Shown here in pieces: positions 12,516 through 24,500 of a stretch of DNA of 64,000 nucleotides; the stretch's first letter is position 1, and each line of letters opens with the position of its first letter. The notes beneath the pieces are model-generated. The model was given only the letters and a program-made list of their open reading frames with translations, searched no databases and had not been told where the DNA came from. Origin of the DNA: Antedon bifida (Eukaryota; Echinodermata; Crinoidea; Comatulida; Antedonidae); assembly GCA_963402885.1 (NCBI GenBank), contig OY727094.1, forward strand, positions 34,040,501 to 34,104,500, in the 5' to 3' direction. The position numbers and the translations under genes were made by a program.

Positions 12516-13126
12516 CATTCCTTGTTTTAAAAGAGAATGCACTCTTGAATGTTCTCTAACCGGCAAGCCTAGACTTATCACATTTTTAACTGTTTAAAGA
12601 TGAAAACAAATGAACGTCATAACTGTTTTGGGCAAACATGCAACAACACCCATACAGATGATGATGATGATAATGATGTGAAAGAAGCAACAAACACAAA
12701 GATGTTGAAGATGCAACAAACACCAAGATGTTGAAGATGCAACATCAGATGATGAATGACTGTAACAGAATGCTGCTGATCAATCTTACAGTGATTTAAA
12801 GACCCTTATTTTGCATATTTTCAATATATAATAAATCCTATATAGGGCATATGGCGATAATTTGTTCATCTTTAAACAGTTAAAAATGTAACTGGGGGAC
12901 TAGCTCAAATGGTAGCACTTAGCATGTGGGAGGTACCGAGATCATTGCCTGGGTCTTCCAATCTATTTTTCATGGATTTCTGCAAGGACCAAATAAAATC
13001 AGAATCTGAACAAAAATGTCTATGCATGCCGGGTAAAGAGCGTTGACGCGAAATACCTAGGGTACATTCTCTTTTTATCATAAATAAACCATACGGTATA
13101 ACGAACCTTTAAAACAAGGAATGTTT
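12516..13126. repeat. nested inverted repeat inside the element
   Basis: ATTCCTTGTTTTAAAA near 12517 is matched by the complement TTTAAAACAAGGAATG near 13109-13125. A second inner pair, TTTTTAACTGTTTAAAGATG at 12581 and its complement near 12868-12887, lies inside it. This may be a smaller element nested in the 3.44-kb one. Short tandem copies of AAGATGTTGAAGATGCAACA occupy 12690-12745. Confidence 0.6.
12894..12960 (+). repeat. tRNA-Ala-derived SINE head
   Basis: GGGGGACTAGCTCAAATGG resembles the 5' end and A box of metazoan tRNA-Ala. CTTAGCATG matches its AGC anticodon loop. GGTACCGAGATCATTGCC matches its B box, and the end TCCA matches the 3' terminus. At 67 bases it is shortened in the D/anticodon region, so it is a SINE or tRNA pseudogene, not a working tRNA. 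Confidence 0.65.
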
Positions 13127-13193
13127 GAAAATGCATTATTTTCACAAAGTCAACAAGGCCATATGGCTGCAGTTGCGTGCGGAAATTTGATTT

Positions 13194-13755
13194 ATTGTTT
13201 ACTGACCGACCGACCGACCGACCGACCTACCGACCAACCGACCAAAATTGCTGAAAATATTTAAAAATGTTAATACATTTTTAAAAACATTTATATTTGC
13301 CTCCAAGTATTAATATCCACTTTCAAAATAACGAAAAAAATATGAATATCAGTTAGCGTTTACCGACCGAAATTGCTGAAAATGTTAAAAAATGTTGAAC
13401 AATTTTTAAAAACATTTATATTTGCCTCCAAGTATTAATATCTATGACAAAATAACGAAAAAATATGAATATGATTTAGTGTTTACCGACCGACCGACCA
13501 ACCGAAATTGCTGAAAATGTTTAAAAATGTTGAACAATTTTTTAAAACATTTATATTTGCCTCCAAGTATTAATATCCAGTGTCAAAATAACGATAAAAA
13601 TATGAATATGAGTTAGTGTTTACCGACCAACCGAAATTGCTGAAAATGTTAACAATTTTGTAAAAAAATTTATATTTGCCTCCAAGTATTAATATCCAGT
13701 CTAAAAATAATGAAAAAAATATGAATATTGAGTTAGTGTTTACCGACCGACATAG
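13194..13755. repeat. tandem array of four 120-165 bp units with a GACC microsatellite
   Basis: Units begin with GTTTACCGACC and contain AAATTGCTGAAAATGTT and TTGCCTCCAAGTATTAATAT. They start near 13194, 13359, 13481 and 13618, with a truncated fifth at 13738. Copies differ mainly in the number of CGAC repeats at their start. The array sits inside the 3.44-kb element. Confidence 0.85.
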
Positions 13756-13809
13756 TGAGCTATAGACTAAAAATTGCCTAAAGGGTCCTTGACATTTGTC
13801 TTTTGTTAC

Positions 13810-14587
13810 TTAGCCAACTTTGATTAGCCACTTTTGACTTCATATTTTCTTTTTGTATCAATTCACTTTACCTGATGATGTGCTATGCCCAAAATATGTT
13901 TTAAGGCAGAGTTAAAACTTTGATTTTGATTTTATCTACAGTATTCATATACTTTTCTTTGATTTTTTTAAATTTTCAATAAATTAACTTACTTCCGAGC
14001 ATTTTAGGGCAAACTGTTGTACTAGACTAAATAGAAATGTATATGTTCCAAACAATTTGACTTCAAAAGTAACGCTCTACGACAAATATTTCTTGTGATA
14101 CGGTAAAAGATATATGAATAGGTCAATAAGAGGTCAATAACCTCACTTCCGGTCATTTTGGGATAAAATATTTCATTACACCAAATAAAAATATGCATGT
14201 TCTGAACAATTTGGGCCTAATCTCAATTCTCTATGACAAGCCATTACCGAGATATGATAAGACCAGGTCAAAGGTCAAACTGCCAGAAACTGTAGTAGCG
14301 GCCATTTTTTGACAAACTTTTCTGTTAGAGCAAATAGGAATGCATATATTGTGAACTATTTAACACCAAAATCAATACTCTATGACAAGCGGTTACAAAG
14401 TTATAGACTAATTAAAATGGCAGCCATTTTGGACGCCATCTTGGATTTCTCGAAGAGCACAAGGAGGATTTTTCAGGACTTTTAGTATGATGTTCCAATC
14501 ATAGTTCTGGACCTTTCCTGAAAAAATTAGCTTGTTACCAGAAATGTCCGGGTCCTCCTATACTTATGAACTAATGCTCTTGGACTA
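13810..14587 (-). repeat. right terminal inverted repeat of the 3.44-kb element
   Basis: Complement of the left repeat, ending CTAATGCTCTTGGACTA. It carries CCTGATGATGTGCTATGCCC near 13871, which is related to two other repeats in the window (49229 and 55657). Confidence 0.85.
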
Positions 14588-15946
14588 TTGGGATCATTTT
14601 ATTCATTGCTGTCAACGGTAACACGTATTGGATACACAGTGAATCTGGGTACAGACAAGGCCTATGGAGAGAATGTTATAACGGGAGCAACAGAGTCATT
14701 CCAACAGCCAATGTTATCCCTGCCGTAGGGGAAACCATCCCCACCACGCCCCCGCAACAAAAAGAGGTATCTTGTTATAAGGCGGTCAAAGAATGTGAGT
14801 TCGTATTTCGTTGTTTGTATTGTTCCTGTGTGTGTATTTTTAAAATTTTTTTTGATGACGTACTAAACGTATTTTGATTAACAATAGTGAGGATTTGATG
14901 TTATTATTGGTAAAGCATTAGATGCTACTGCGTATGTCAACATTAATTGTTCAATAATGAAGCTCCTGGTGAAATCATAACCTACTTCTTTATGAAATGT
15001 AAGCTGCTATATATATTTCGTAAATCGAAAATAGGCCTATTTAATTGAATGAATATAGGTACCGATTATAATGTACGTCGTCACACATCAAATTCTATAT
15101 TTTTTTATTCATTTATAATTTTCTCATTTATAAATGAATGACCTTTAGTGTGCGCATTTTGATGACCTCCATATCGGGTACGTCGGCTGACAAGAAAAAG
15201 CAGTTAATCGATTTAGGCGCGAGTGAGCTTGCATCACAACCGGTGGTACCGTATCTATGCGCGCGAATTGAAACCTGAGCTGATTGGTTGTAAGTTTGTT
15301 GCGTCACAAAAATTAGATGGAAATGCAAATCAGACAGGCGTAATCGTCATTTGAATCGTTCGCGAGGTTTTGCACAATACATTGAGAAAGAAAAGTGTAG
15401 CAATAGAGAGATTTGATGATATTTACAGTAAACCTTTTTCCCTTCTCACTGCAGCATGGTTGTCTGCCTGCCAGGTCCTGTCAATTTTGTCGTTATTAGC
15501 AATGATCGTCGGGGCTGTGCTTGTTACAATCTCTTGGTTTACAGCCCGTCCGATTAAACGGAGACTTACCACAATTGGCGGCATCGCAGTTATTTTGTCA
15601 GGTGGGTTTTTGACTAATTAAAATGACGTGATACAAAATGACGAAACAGAAATATATAAATTGCGACGGATACTTATAAACAGAATACATGAATGTAGTA
15701 TCAATGATAACAAAGTACTAACTCACGACGTTGTGCTTGTTGTAAATAATGATACCATGGTTGTGTAGGCCTACGTTAGGGACCAATTCCCAAGGGTGAC
15801 GGAACGGGTGCTTGCAGGAGTATAGTGGACAGATGGGTTGGGAAAGGGCGGTCGATTCGTGGATGAAGATGGTCGACGAACGAATAAAAACATTACTAGA
15901 CGGAATCGACACAATAGACTGATGTGACACGGCAAATTTTCATAAT

Positions 15947-16087
15947 GCTCCATCTAAACTATCAAATTTTATGTGACAACAAAAGTGATGTGCCCATATA
16001 TGGACATGATGACATCACATCACTACCATATTTGGGCATAGTCACACTTTTTTTGTCAAACTAGTTTGATAGTGTAGACCGAGCTTT
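15947..16087. mobile_element. MITE family 1, copy 4
   Basis: Termini GCTCCATCTAAACTATCAAA at the left and GATAGTGTAGACCGAGCT at the right. The interior has TGATGTGCCCATATATGGAC. It lies in intron 3 of the claudin-like gene. Confidence 0.8.
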
Positions 16088-16525
16088 AGTAGGCCTATCA
16101 TACTTCCTTTACAAGACGTAAATAAGACAGTAACACCGATTTATAAATTTGAAAATTAAAGTAGATTTTAAATTCGTCACTTTGACGAATTATATAGGTG
16201 ATCTTTGTTATTAAAGATAAAATGTGTAATCGATAAAGAAAGTCGGCTAATCTGTACCAACGCAAAAAGAGTGTACGTCAAAATAATTTGTATATCATAT
16301 ATTATTTTTCATTGTATTCATATAGGGGTTCTACTGTTTGCCGTATTGGTGACATTTCCTATCCTAATCCTCCAGGCGGATGTGTATCAATTCCGCAAGG
16401 AATGGGAGTTTAGTTGGGGATACGGTCTTGGATGGGGCGTACTACTATTCCAAGTTGTTGTTGGACTTCTTTTTTTATTTGCACCGGCAACCAAAGAAAT
16501 ATATTTCAGCGAGAGAGATATTTAA

Positions 16526-18251
16526 AATGGTAACAAGAAGTTGCTTGCATAGCTGTCACTACTAAAGCTTGTTTTTCACTTAGGACGCGCGCAGCAATAC
16601 CAGAAAGTACGCGCAAACTTTAGACATTTGACCAATCAGAAGCTGTAATTTGATAATTGCTGTGATTCGTCAAATTTCGTGATCTCTAATAAAAATCAAG
16701 ATTTAAAGCGTAGCTCGTATGAGTTTGTAAATAAGGCCTACGACGCCTCTTTCAAGACTGGGGTCACCGCCAGGTGGAATCGAAAACACCACAACTACAA
16801 AATATGTAAATATGTTTATGCAAAACATTTAATAGCAAACAAAACATTGCACCACCTTGAAAATTGTAAATTTTATATTTTTGTAGTTTATTAACAAATA
16901 AAAATAAATTACGAAATTACAGTAGGCCTATACAGTATCAAAAAGAAGTGTGTTATTTCTTAATTTTGACGTGCTCTGATGTTTTTTTTGTAAATTTTGT
17001 TAATTTAAGTTTTGCATTAGGTCTATAATGGTAAAGGTAGGCCACAGCCTACATAATAATTGTAAAGTTTACATCATTTAAAAGGGGTTAAATGTGGGGA
17101 CTAAGAAGGAGATAAAACGTATAAGGCTGTTTGTTAGCATGGTATAGAATATAAGAGCTTGTTACAAAATCGTTACGAACGCAATACGAGCAATTGTTCA
17201 CTTTTTTTGCGTTACGCGTACGAAAAGAAAGAGGTGTTAAACTTTAAAATAGGCGTATTATAGAATAGAGAAGTAAAAGATATATATGATTGTCATTCAA
17301 TACACAGAATTATGAACATTACCAAAAACTCTATAGTGCGTAGTGTTACTCTGTATTATATTTATTTATGTTGCGTTATTAAATTAAACATCTTTTGATA
17401 TTTACTACTAGATCTGTGTCGTGTATTATACCCCTTTCACACCAAAAGCAAAACCCCGGAGACACTCCGGAGTTGACGCCCCGCTGTTTTGGTGTGAAGG
17501 GTAAAGTGAAGGGTAAAATCAAGCAACCCCGGAGACACTCCGGAGTTGACGCCCCTGTTTTGGTGTGAAGGGTAAAATCAAGCAACCCCGGAGACACTCC
17601 GGAGTTGACGCCCCGCTGTTTTGGTGTAAGGGTAAAATCAAGCAACCCCGGAGACACTCCGGAGTTGACGCCCCACTGTTTTGGTGTGAAGGGTAAAATA
17701 AAGCAACCCCGGAGACACTCCGGAGTTGACGCTCCGCTGTTTTGGTGTGAAGGGTAAAATCAAGCAACTCCGGAGTTTAAAACTTCGGGGTTGAACAGCT
17801 GAACATTTTCCGGAGAGCGAACTGCGGGGACACCCCGGTGTTTTGGTGTAAAAGGTACCAACATCAAACTCCGGAGTTTTTAGGTCAAAAGGTCATCCTC
17901 ACACGATCACTCATTTTCTATTTATTAATTATCAAGTATGTGGGTAAAATTAATATATACTTTATATTTATTTGCTCTTTTTTTTGTTACATAAAATCAT
18001 CATAGTTTAAATTAAATAAAGATTCACCAAGTTTAAGTATGTATGTCCCCCAAAAACATGAAAAATAAAGATTACCGTAATTAAATCATTTTGAATAGGT
18101 TATTTTGTCGTTTTAATAAATTTAATCCCTTCCGTAAAAAGAAAAAAACGAAAAAGTAATGCCAAACCGAACATGAGAAATAAATTTGCGCAAATAATTA
18201 TAATCTGTCGCATAAAATATTATACAATATTGTTTATTGCACTACAATAAT
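16526..18251. other. gene-free region with a minisatellite
   Basis: No exon-like frame stands out. The 71-codon frame at 16679-16894 has no recognised features. The region holds the 61-bp minisatellite at 17440-17790; the rest is AT-rich and unremarkable. Confidence 0.5.
17440..17790. repeat. 61-bp minisatellite, about 6 copies
   Basis: The unit contains CAACCCCGGAGACACTCCGG, AGTTGACGCCCC, then TGTTTTGGTGTGAAGGGTAA. About six copies are present and a degenerate continuation reaches about 17870. Each unit contains the palindrome CTCCGGAG. GC content is far above the surrounding DNA. Minus-strand open frames here are shadows of the repeat. Confidence 0.9.
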
Positions 18252-18485
18252 TTATTTAAAATAAATGAGAAGATATTTATATATGATTATAAATATATAT
18301 ATTATAAAAATGGACGGGGTTTTATTTCTTTTCGTGATCAACATTATATTGAAATAGGCAGCACTTTGAAATGGTATAATAATGTCTAAATATATCTTCT
18401 TCTGCTTTATCTTTATATATGGATAGGTTGGCTTATCTAAAACATTTCTGGTAGACTTTGTCTTTGTATGGTTTTCTCCAAACAC
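18252..18485 (-). pseudogene. second copy of the terminal exon of copy A
   Basis: On the minus strand from 18485 the frame reads VFGENHTKTKSTRNVLDKPT, close to the terminal exon of copy B (VFGENHPKTTSARNSLEEPT) and to the functional-looking copy A terminal exon at 18504-18617. The bases before its AG are purine-rich and make a poor acceptor. The frame then runs into AT-rich, repeat-like sequence up to a stop at 18252. It is probably a decayed tandem duplicate of the last exon; alternative splicing to it is possible. Confidence 0.55.
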
Positions 18486-18503
18486 CTCCAAATAATATTA
18501 TTA

Positions 18504-21500
18504 TTATCTCTCTGCATTTTCTGCTTTCTTCTTCAACTTTAACTTTAGATATAGATAAACCGGGTCATCCAAGTACTCTCTGGCAGACTGCGTCTTTGGA
18601 TGGTTCTCTCCAAACACCTACAGAATATATACAGTTTATATATTATTATGGAGTCAATTGTGGTCATGATACATCAATTTATAATAGCTTGCAAGTACAT
18701 TGCGACTAAATTGTAAATTTACCGATGATAGCTTTATGGATTTGAACAATTAAAGGAAGCTGGATACCTAAGCATCATGTTAACCACCATGCCACTGATT
18801 GATTGGTATTATGAGATGGTTGGTTCAATCTGTCAATAGTCAATTTAATGAAAAAAAACCTCACCTCGGAAAAACATTAAAGTACTTGGTAAACGATTTG
18901 AACTTAGACCCTGAGATTGATTGAATTGCTAAGAAAATAACAATTAATAAATTAACTCACCTCGACACACACATCTAGCGCCTTAACCAAATACTCATAG
19001 GCCCTGTCAAATTCTTCTCTGTCTTCGTGATAGACACCAATATTACACAGCAGTGAAGTCATCAGCTTACAGTTTAAACCATACGCTTGTTCACACTGTT
19101 CATAAGCTTTGTTGTACCACTTAATTTAAAGAGAAAAAGGTGACATTACATCTCTATCAAACGCTTGTATAAAATATACATGAGATGTAGTTTGTAGTAA
19201 TAAGATCTTCATTGTTTGCTGTTCAATGTACAAGTAAAAGTAACTAAACTAAATTGCATTCTAATCTTATTATCTATAATAATGAATAATCTTTTTTTTC
19301 TTGCTCTAACATTTCCAACAGACTTTTAAAGTATCATTTGAGGCTTAGGGAGTGAAGTATAAGAAAAAGTAAGAACACTGATTTATTTAGATAATTGCTG
19401 CATGTTGAAAGGATCACCTACATGCTTTCAATCTTCACATGCTTACTATCAAGTTATCAAGTAGAATCTAACATATGACCAACACCCAGAGCATGACATT
19501 CTCACAAATTAATTTAGCAGTTTAAGTTTAAACATATTGCTTCAGTTCACTGTTCAATTCAATTCAATTCAACATTTATTTCTTTCTTCAAGAAAATGAG
19601 GTAAACATAATAAATTCCAATAAAATATATAACAAGTCAAGAAAGAAAAAATTGATGATAAAAACAGTTATATACAGTTATCAATAAAAGGAAGTAGTGC
19701 CCAAGAAGATAGAAACATTAACTAACCTCAATTTGTTCCTCTGAGCCCCTTTCATAAATTATGCCTTTTTTCATGCTAGCATGTGCCTCCAGCCTGAGAT
19801 CTTCCAACTGAACAAATTAATATAAAAAACATTATTACATAATTGTACATAGAAGAATCGTAATTAGGGGTAAAACCCCACCTAAAATGTTCTCTTCGAT
19901 TTGTGTGATTAATTGATTAAAAACTGCTGAAAATTCAAACCCATGACCACCGTTTTAAATAATTCTTCAATAGTGGATGGGATAGGATACACATTTAGGC
20001 TATTTAGGTGGGCACAGTGGTGTGACAAGAGGCCTGAGGCCCTTGGTTTACGAACCCTAAGTGGCCCTCCAACGCTGGAGGCCTCGATATAATTTAAATG
20101 CCTGTTTTTTCCTCTGGGCACTGCTCAGGGGGCCCCATAAGACCCGGGGCCCCTGGGTTTAGCCAGTGAGTACTCATAGCCGTTACACCGTATCAAAATC
20201 TTTACCTCTTGAAAAATAGTAAGTGCTTTCTCAATAAGCTCCAACATATCCATTTGTCCCTTATCGACTGTACCTCCACAATCATTAATATTGTTCATTG
20301 AAGATGACAAGGACATCAACGAAATACCCATCTGGTACTGAAAAAAGTTTTAAAAATTTGAATACAAAAAACACGAAGACAACGCAAATAAAGAGAACCA
20401 AAATAAGATGATACTTTTCCTACGTTTTTTTCCTAAATTTAATACAAACTGTAATTTATGTAAAAAAATAAATAATAATCCTATTGTCTACTGAGAATAT
20501 TATGATTTAATATGAGAAATATATACTGTAATACAGGTAATAGTATTAATAAAGATTCAATACTTTGTGATGGTCTCCCTGCAATGTCTCACGTATTTTT
20601 ACAGATTTCGTATAGTATTCAATGCTTATTCTCAAATCTTTGATGATTTTGTTCTCTAATATACAGGCATGTAATTGAGAAATCTGAAAGCAAATTAAAT
20701 ATGTTTATAAACACTGAATTATGATGAATATGAAACAGAAACCACAAACTTGGAAAACCACAATCAGTTGAAATTATTCTGTTTTTCTAATCAAATTTAC
20801 TGTTACGAGTTACTACACGCACCTCTTCATATAGGTGACCATATAGAGCGAAGAGCTCCACCAACCGTTCTGGTCGGCCACCGAGTTGTTCCTCTTCAAT
20901 GTTGAGGGCGACGTCTAAATATCCTACCGCTTTTGAGTATTCACCAGCTTGTACTCTGAATGCAAACAAATAATCAAACTTTAAATGGAAAAGTTTTAAT
21001 ATCTAAAAAATATTAAAATTTAAGCAATATCTCAATTTCATCACCACACAAAAATACTGTCTCTGTTTGCAGTGAGGCCTCACATCACATCAGCATTAGA
21101 TTTAAGTGTTGAAATCTTACAGAAGTCTTGCAATATGTTCATATCGTATGCAATACTCTTCAAGTCCAAAAGCCTCCTTATCAATTGATTCAAGAATGTT
21201 ACAATATTGCCTCTCCATAAATTTATAATCACCAGCCTAAAATGATAAATTCAAAATTATTGCGAGTAATTGTTGCGAGTAGTGGAAAAGTAAAAATATG
21301 TTTAAACTAATAATATCTGCTATTGAGTCTGGGAATGAATTTGTGACCTGAAAGTGGTACAACTTAAATAACATTATTATTGCACCTTTCGCCAGTAAGA
21401 TAGAAGCTGCGAGCTGTAATCGTTGTTGAAGAGGTGGTCAAAGACTGGCCATTCAGTCAGACATTTAGTCAAACGGTCACTGTCTTTTATCTTCACAAGA

Positions 21501-24500
21501 TGGTATGGATATTCCTATAGAGAAAAAGTATATCACAGTATAATAACAATGGTAAAAATGCACTGTTATGGTAGTGACTTTAATTAAAAGCAGTTACTGT
21601 ATACTATTTAAAATAATTCCCATAAAAATATTTGAGATCAAGTATTAAGTCAGAATTACCTCAACTTTGCGATCTACGTTCTGCTCGTGCTCAAAAAAGT
21701 TTGCAAGAGTGAGGTGCCAAAAGGCATACACGTCTTCTTTCTCTGAATTGTCTTCCTCATAAAAATATCTAAGAAATACATCGACAGCAGTCTTTATAAA
21801 AAATCTATCAACAACAAAATAGAGAGCACAAAATAAATGAATAAGTAAACTATCTCATAAATAATAATTGAACTTACTTTTTTCGTACTGCTTTACTAAC
21901 CGATCGGTGGTAGAAATCTAGCCTGCCCTCACCACTGTCACCGAAGGGCCTGAGAAATGTACGCAGTGCACGGTACACAGCTGCCCATTTAGCAGCTGAT
22001 AGAGGTTGGTTGCGGACGGGTTGTACATCAGGATTTTCCTTGTCTGTTGCGATAATAAAGAATATTTTTACAATTTGTTTACAAGTAAACACAATTTGTT
22101 TACAAGTAAACACAATTTTTTTACAAGTAAACACAATTTGTTTACAAGTAAACACAATTTGTTTATAATAAACTAGTATTTGAAGCATTGCATGTACTAT
22201 TATTACTTTTCTGCAATTTCTCAAAGTTTTATTTAGATGGCGTGAGCAGCGACAAATCACCACCAAGAATTGAGAGCAGTTCCGTTTCAAGAAGTCCATG
22301 AGACGAAGTTTCCAGTAAACAGAGCGTTGCAATCATCAACATGCCACCATTCTCTTGTTCAAACCGGGAAAGTACTTGCCCCAACAAACTGAAAAAGAAT
22401 CAAGTATAATTTATAAATTTTTTAAAGGACACAAATAAATAAATAATTATACACTTTTTCCTTCACAACTTACTCGAGTAGATCATTTGCTAGTGACTTG
22501 ATTTTTTCCGTGACTCGACTGAAATCTCCAAATACGCGTAGTTCTTCACACGCAATAGAAAGCCACAGAGGGTTCTTAGATGCTTCATTTGATAACAGAC
22601 AGGTCATCTGCTCTGGGTCAAGCTTCTTGTGGTAGTTGCTTAAAATCTCTAACACAATTTCCTGTAAACACCAATAAAATCTTATTTTAGCCGAATGAGT
22701 GGCCAAGCGGTCAAGACAGTGGAACTGTAACATTGGCAAGTGTTCAAATTTCACATTATAGTGTATATAAAGTAAATGTCTCTTATAAAGAACATATGAC
22801 CAAGATATACGTACAAAAACAATTTGTTGAAAAGAATCTTCCAACCAGTTGTACGAGTAATATACGTATACCTTTCTGGATGCAATATCAAGTGGCATAA
22901 CAGGAACTTCAATTGGGCCTTGTGGTCGTGCTAAAAGTGTTACATGCGGTGGAGTCTCATCTATCATTGAGAATATACAGCGAACCTGTGGAGCAAGTTT
23001 ACGTGGCAACCAACTTAACGTCCCATGTCCTTTCTCTTCATCAACCTAAAATATACGAGAAAACTACAAATTAAATAAACAAAATAACAAAACAAACTAC
23101 CCATCGCCTGCTCAGAAGCAGATTTCATTGATTAGAACCAGCCATGTGACTTAAAGAGAGATAGATGGAGACAAGGGCCTGTCTAGTGCTATTAGCACTG
23201 TAATGATATTCTTGTTGGAGAATCTTATAAATGTTAATGATATGATAAATCTAACTATTTTTTAAAAAAAATTTCGGTCACGTATATAGTTTCAATTTGG
23301 TATATAAACATGAAAACATACTTTAAAGAAAGAATTTCAAGACAGTACCTGATTGAGAGCATCAACCAATAAGATAACAGGCTTTGAATTTGGATTGGAT
23401 AATACACCAGCTAACAGTTGAGCAGTGCCCTCATAATCCTTCGGCATATTGGAATCCTGTTGCAAAAAATTTAAATAAAATGTAACAATTTTATTAATGA
23501 TATTTAAAAAAACAAATTGTAAAGCAAAAATGTGATGTGCCCATATATAGACATGATGATGTATTGTATGTATTTGTATTAAAGAAAACCAATCTCTAAC
23601 GCATGCTTTCTCTCATACCTTCCCATAATACCTTGCCAATGACCATAATGCTCTAGTAACTTACATTACAGATTTTGAGTTCCTTAAGGAGTCTTTTTAA
23701 CATCATTTCTTGATCTGTTGACCCAGGAATGGCACCCACAAAATGATAAAAGACATGCCAACCAGTATCTCCACCACTAGAAAAAAAAAACTGTCTTTGC
23801 ATATTTCTTTAATATGTTCTAAATCAAGGCAAGATGTTCTAAATAAATCCATCCCAGAATATTTAAAAAATAGAGGTTGTGGTGAAGAGGAAAAAGACTC
23901 AGATAAGACGTGAACACAGACTAGCAAGATTGTAAGGAGGGCACCACACCAGGAATGTAATTATCAATGAGTACAAACATTAATAGCTTAAGTACCCTGG
24001 AATCCTGCCTCCACTAGCATTTTGAGTTGCAACATCAGCTGCTTTTGCCATTATAGATGATTTGCCTGTTCCTGGTCCTCCTGTCAGGATTAATGGCTTA
24101 CCCGTACCAAGATCTGTCACATAGTCTGTTATCTGGAAAAGTAATGGGACAACTGTCAATTCAATTACAGATGCGCAATTCTTTCAGTGACCTTTGACCA
24201 CTAACAGGAAAGGTGCACAAGATTAGAATGCTTTATGATAAAACATTTTTTCCATTATTCCTTCTGCGTCAGTTTCCTTAAATATCATTCTCAACTTCCT
24301 CCATTTCTTGCCATAGTCTTTGATCTTTCTTAATTTTCTTACCTTGTCTAAGATTTCATTTCTACCGAGTACGACGCTACATCTATTTTTCATAAACGCC
24401 TCATGTGCCTCTTTCTGTTGCTCATACACGTCAAGTTTACCCTCATGAATTGGGTACTGTTCCGCTATTCTTTCTTGGAAGAACCTGAAAACCTTTTAAA

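Larger units (their letters stand above)
11145..14587. mobile_element. 3.44-kb inverted-repeat DNA element inserted in the claudin-like exon
   Basis: The ends are TAGTCCAAGAGCATTAG and its exact complement CTAATGCTCTTGGACTA. TTG occurs at 11142-11144 and at 14588-14590, a 3-bp target duplication; ATTG is also possible if the terminal A is shared. Terminal inverted repeats run about 790 bp on each side (11145-11935 and 13810-14587), with scattered mismatches and an extra segment of about 10 bp in the right arm near 14555. The interior holds a nested inverted repeat, a tRNA-Ala-like SINE, tandem repeats and a GACC microsatellite. No transposase frame is visible, so it is non-autonomous. The superfamily was not identified. 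Confidence 0.88.
11066..16525 (+). pseudogene. claudin/PMP22-like tetraspan gene with coding exon 1 split by a transposon
   Basis: Coding parts: 11066-11144 and 14591-14794 (one exon split in two), 15455-15601, 16326-16525. With the inserted element and one TTG copy removed, the frame is continuous and gives 209 aa, normal for the family. Visible features of that reading are TM1 near 18-36, the claudin-fold signature W40, G50-L51-W52, C55 and C88 in the first extracellular loop, a glycosylation sequon at N57, and TM2 near 99-120, TM3 near 128-150 and TM4 near 178-198 (GYGLGWG before TM4). Read through the element, the frame adds five residues and stops at 11158, giving 31 aa. No GT-AG pair that would splice out the element in frame could be found. 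In this haplotype the gene looks inactivated. An alternative upstream first exon is not excluded. Confidence 0.75.

Noticed and set aside
11141..14590. The 3.44-kb element acting as a self-removing intron in the claudin-like gene
   Set aside because: The left junction offers GT (ATT then GTAGTC), but no AG lies at the right junction, and upstream AGs near the right end are followed by an in-frame TAA in the needed frame. AT-AC boundaries would shift the frame.
17379..17767. Minus-strand open frames with repeated SPGLLDFTL units
   Set aside because: They are shadows of the 61-bp minisatellite, with frame changes wherever a unit has an indel.
21874..22332. 152-codon minus-strand frame spanning exon 13, the FOX-like array and exon 14 of copy A
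   Set aside because: Its first half is out of frame with exon 13 and its middle is the 21-bp repeat. Only the last part is true exon 14. A retained-intron protein is possible but unsupported.
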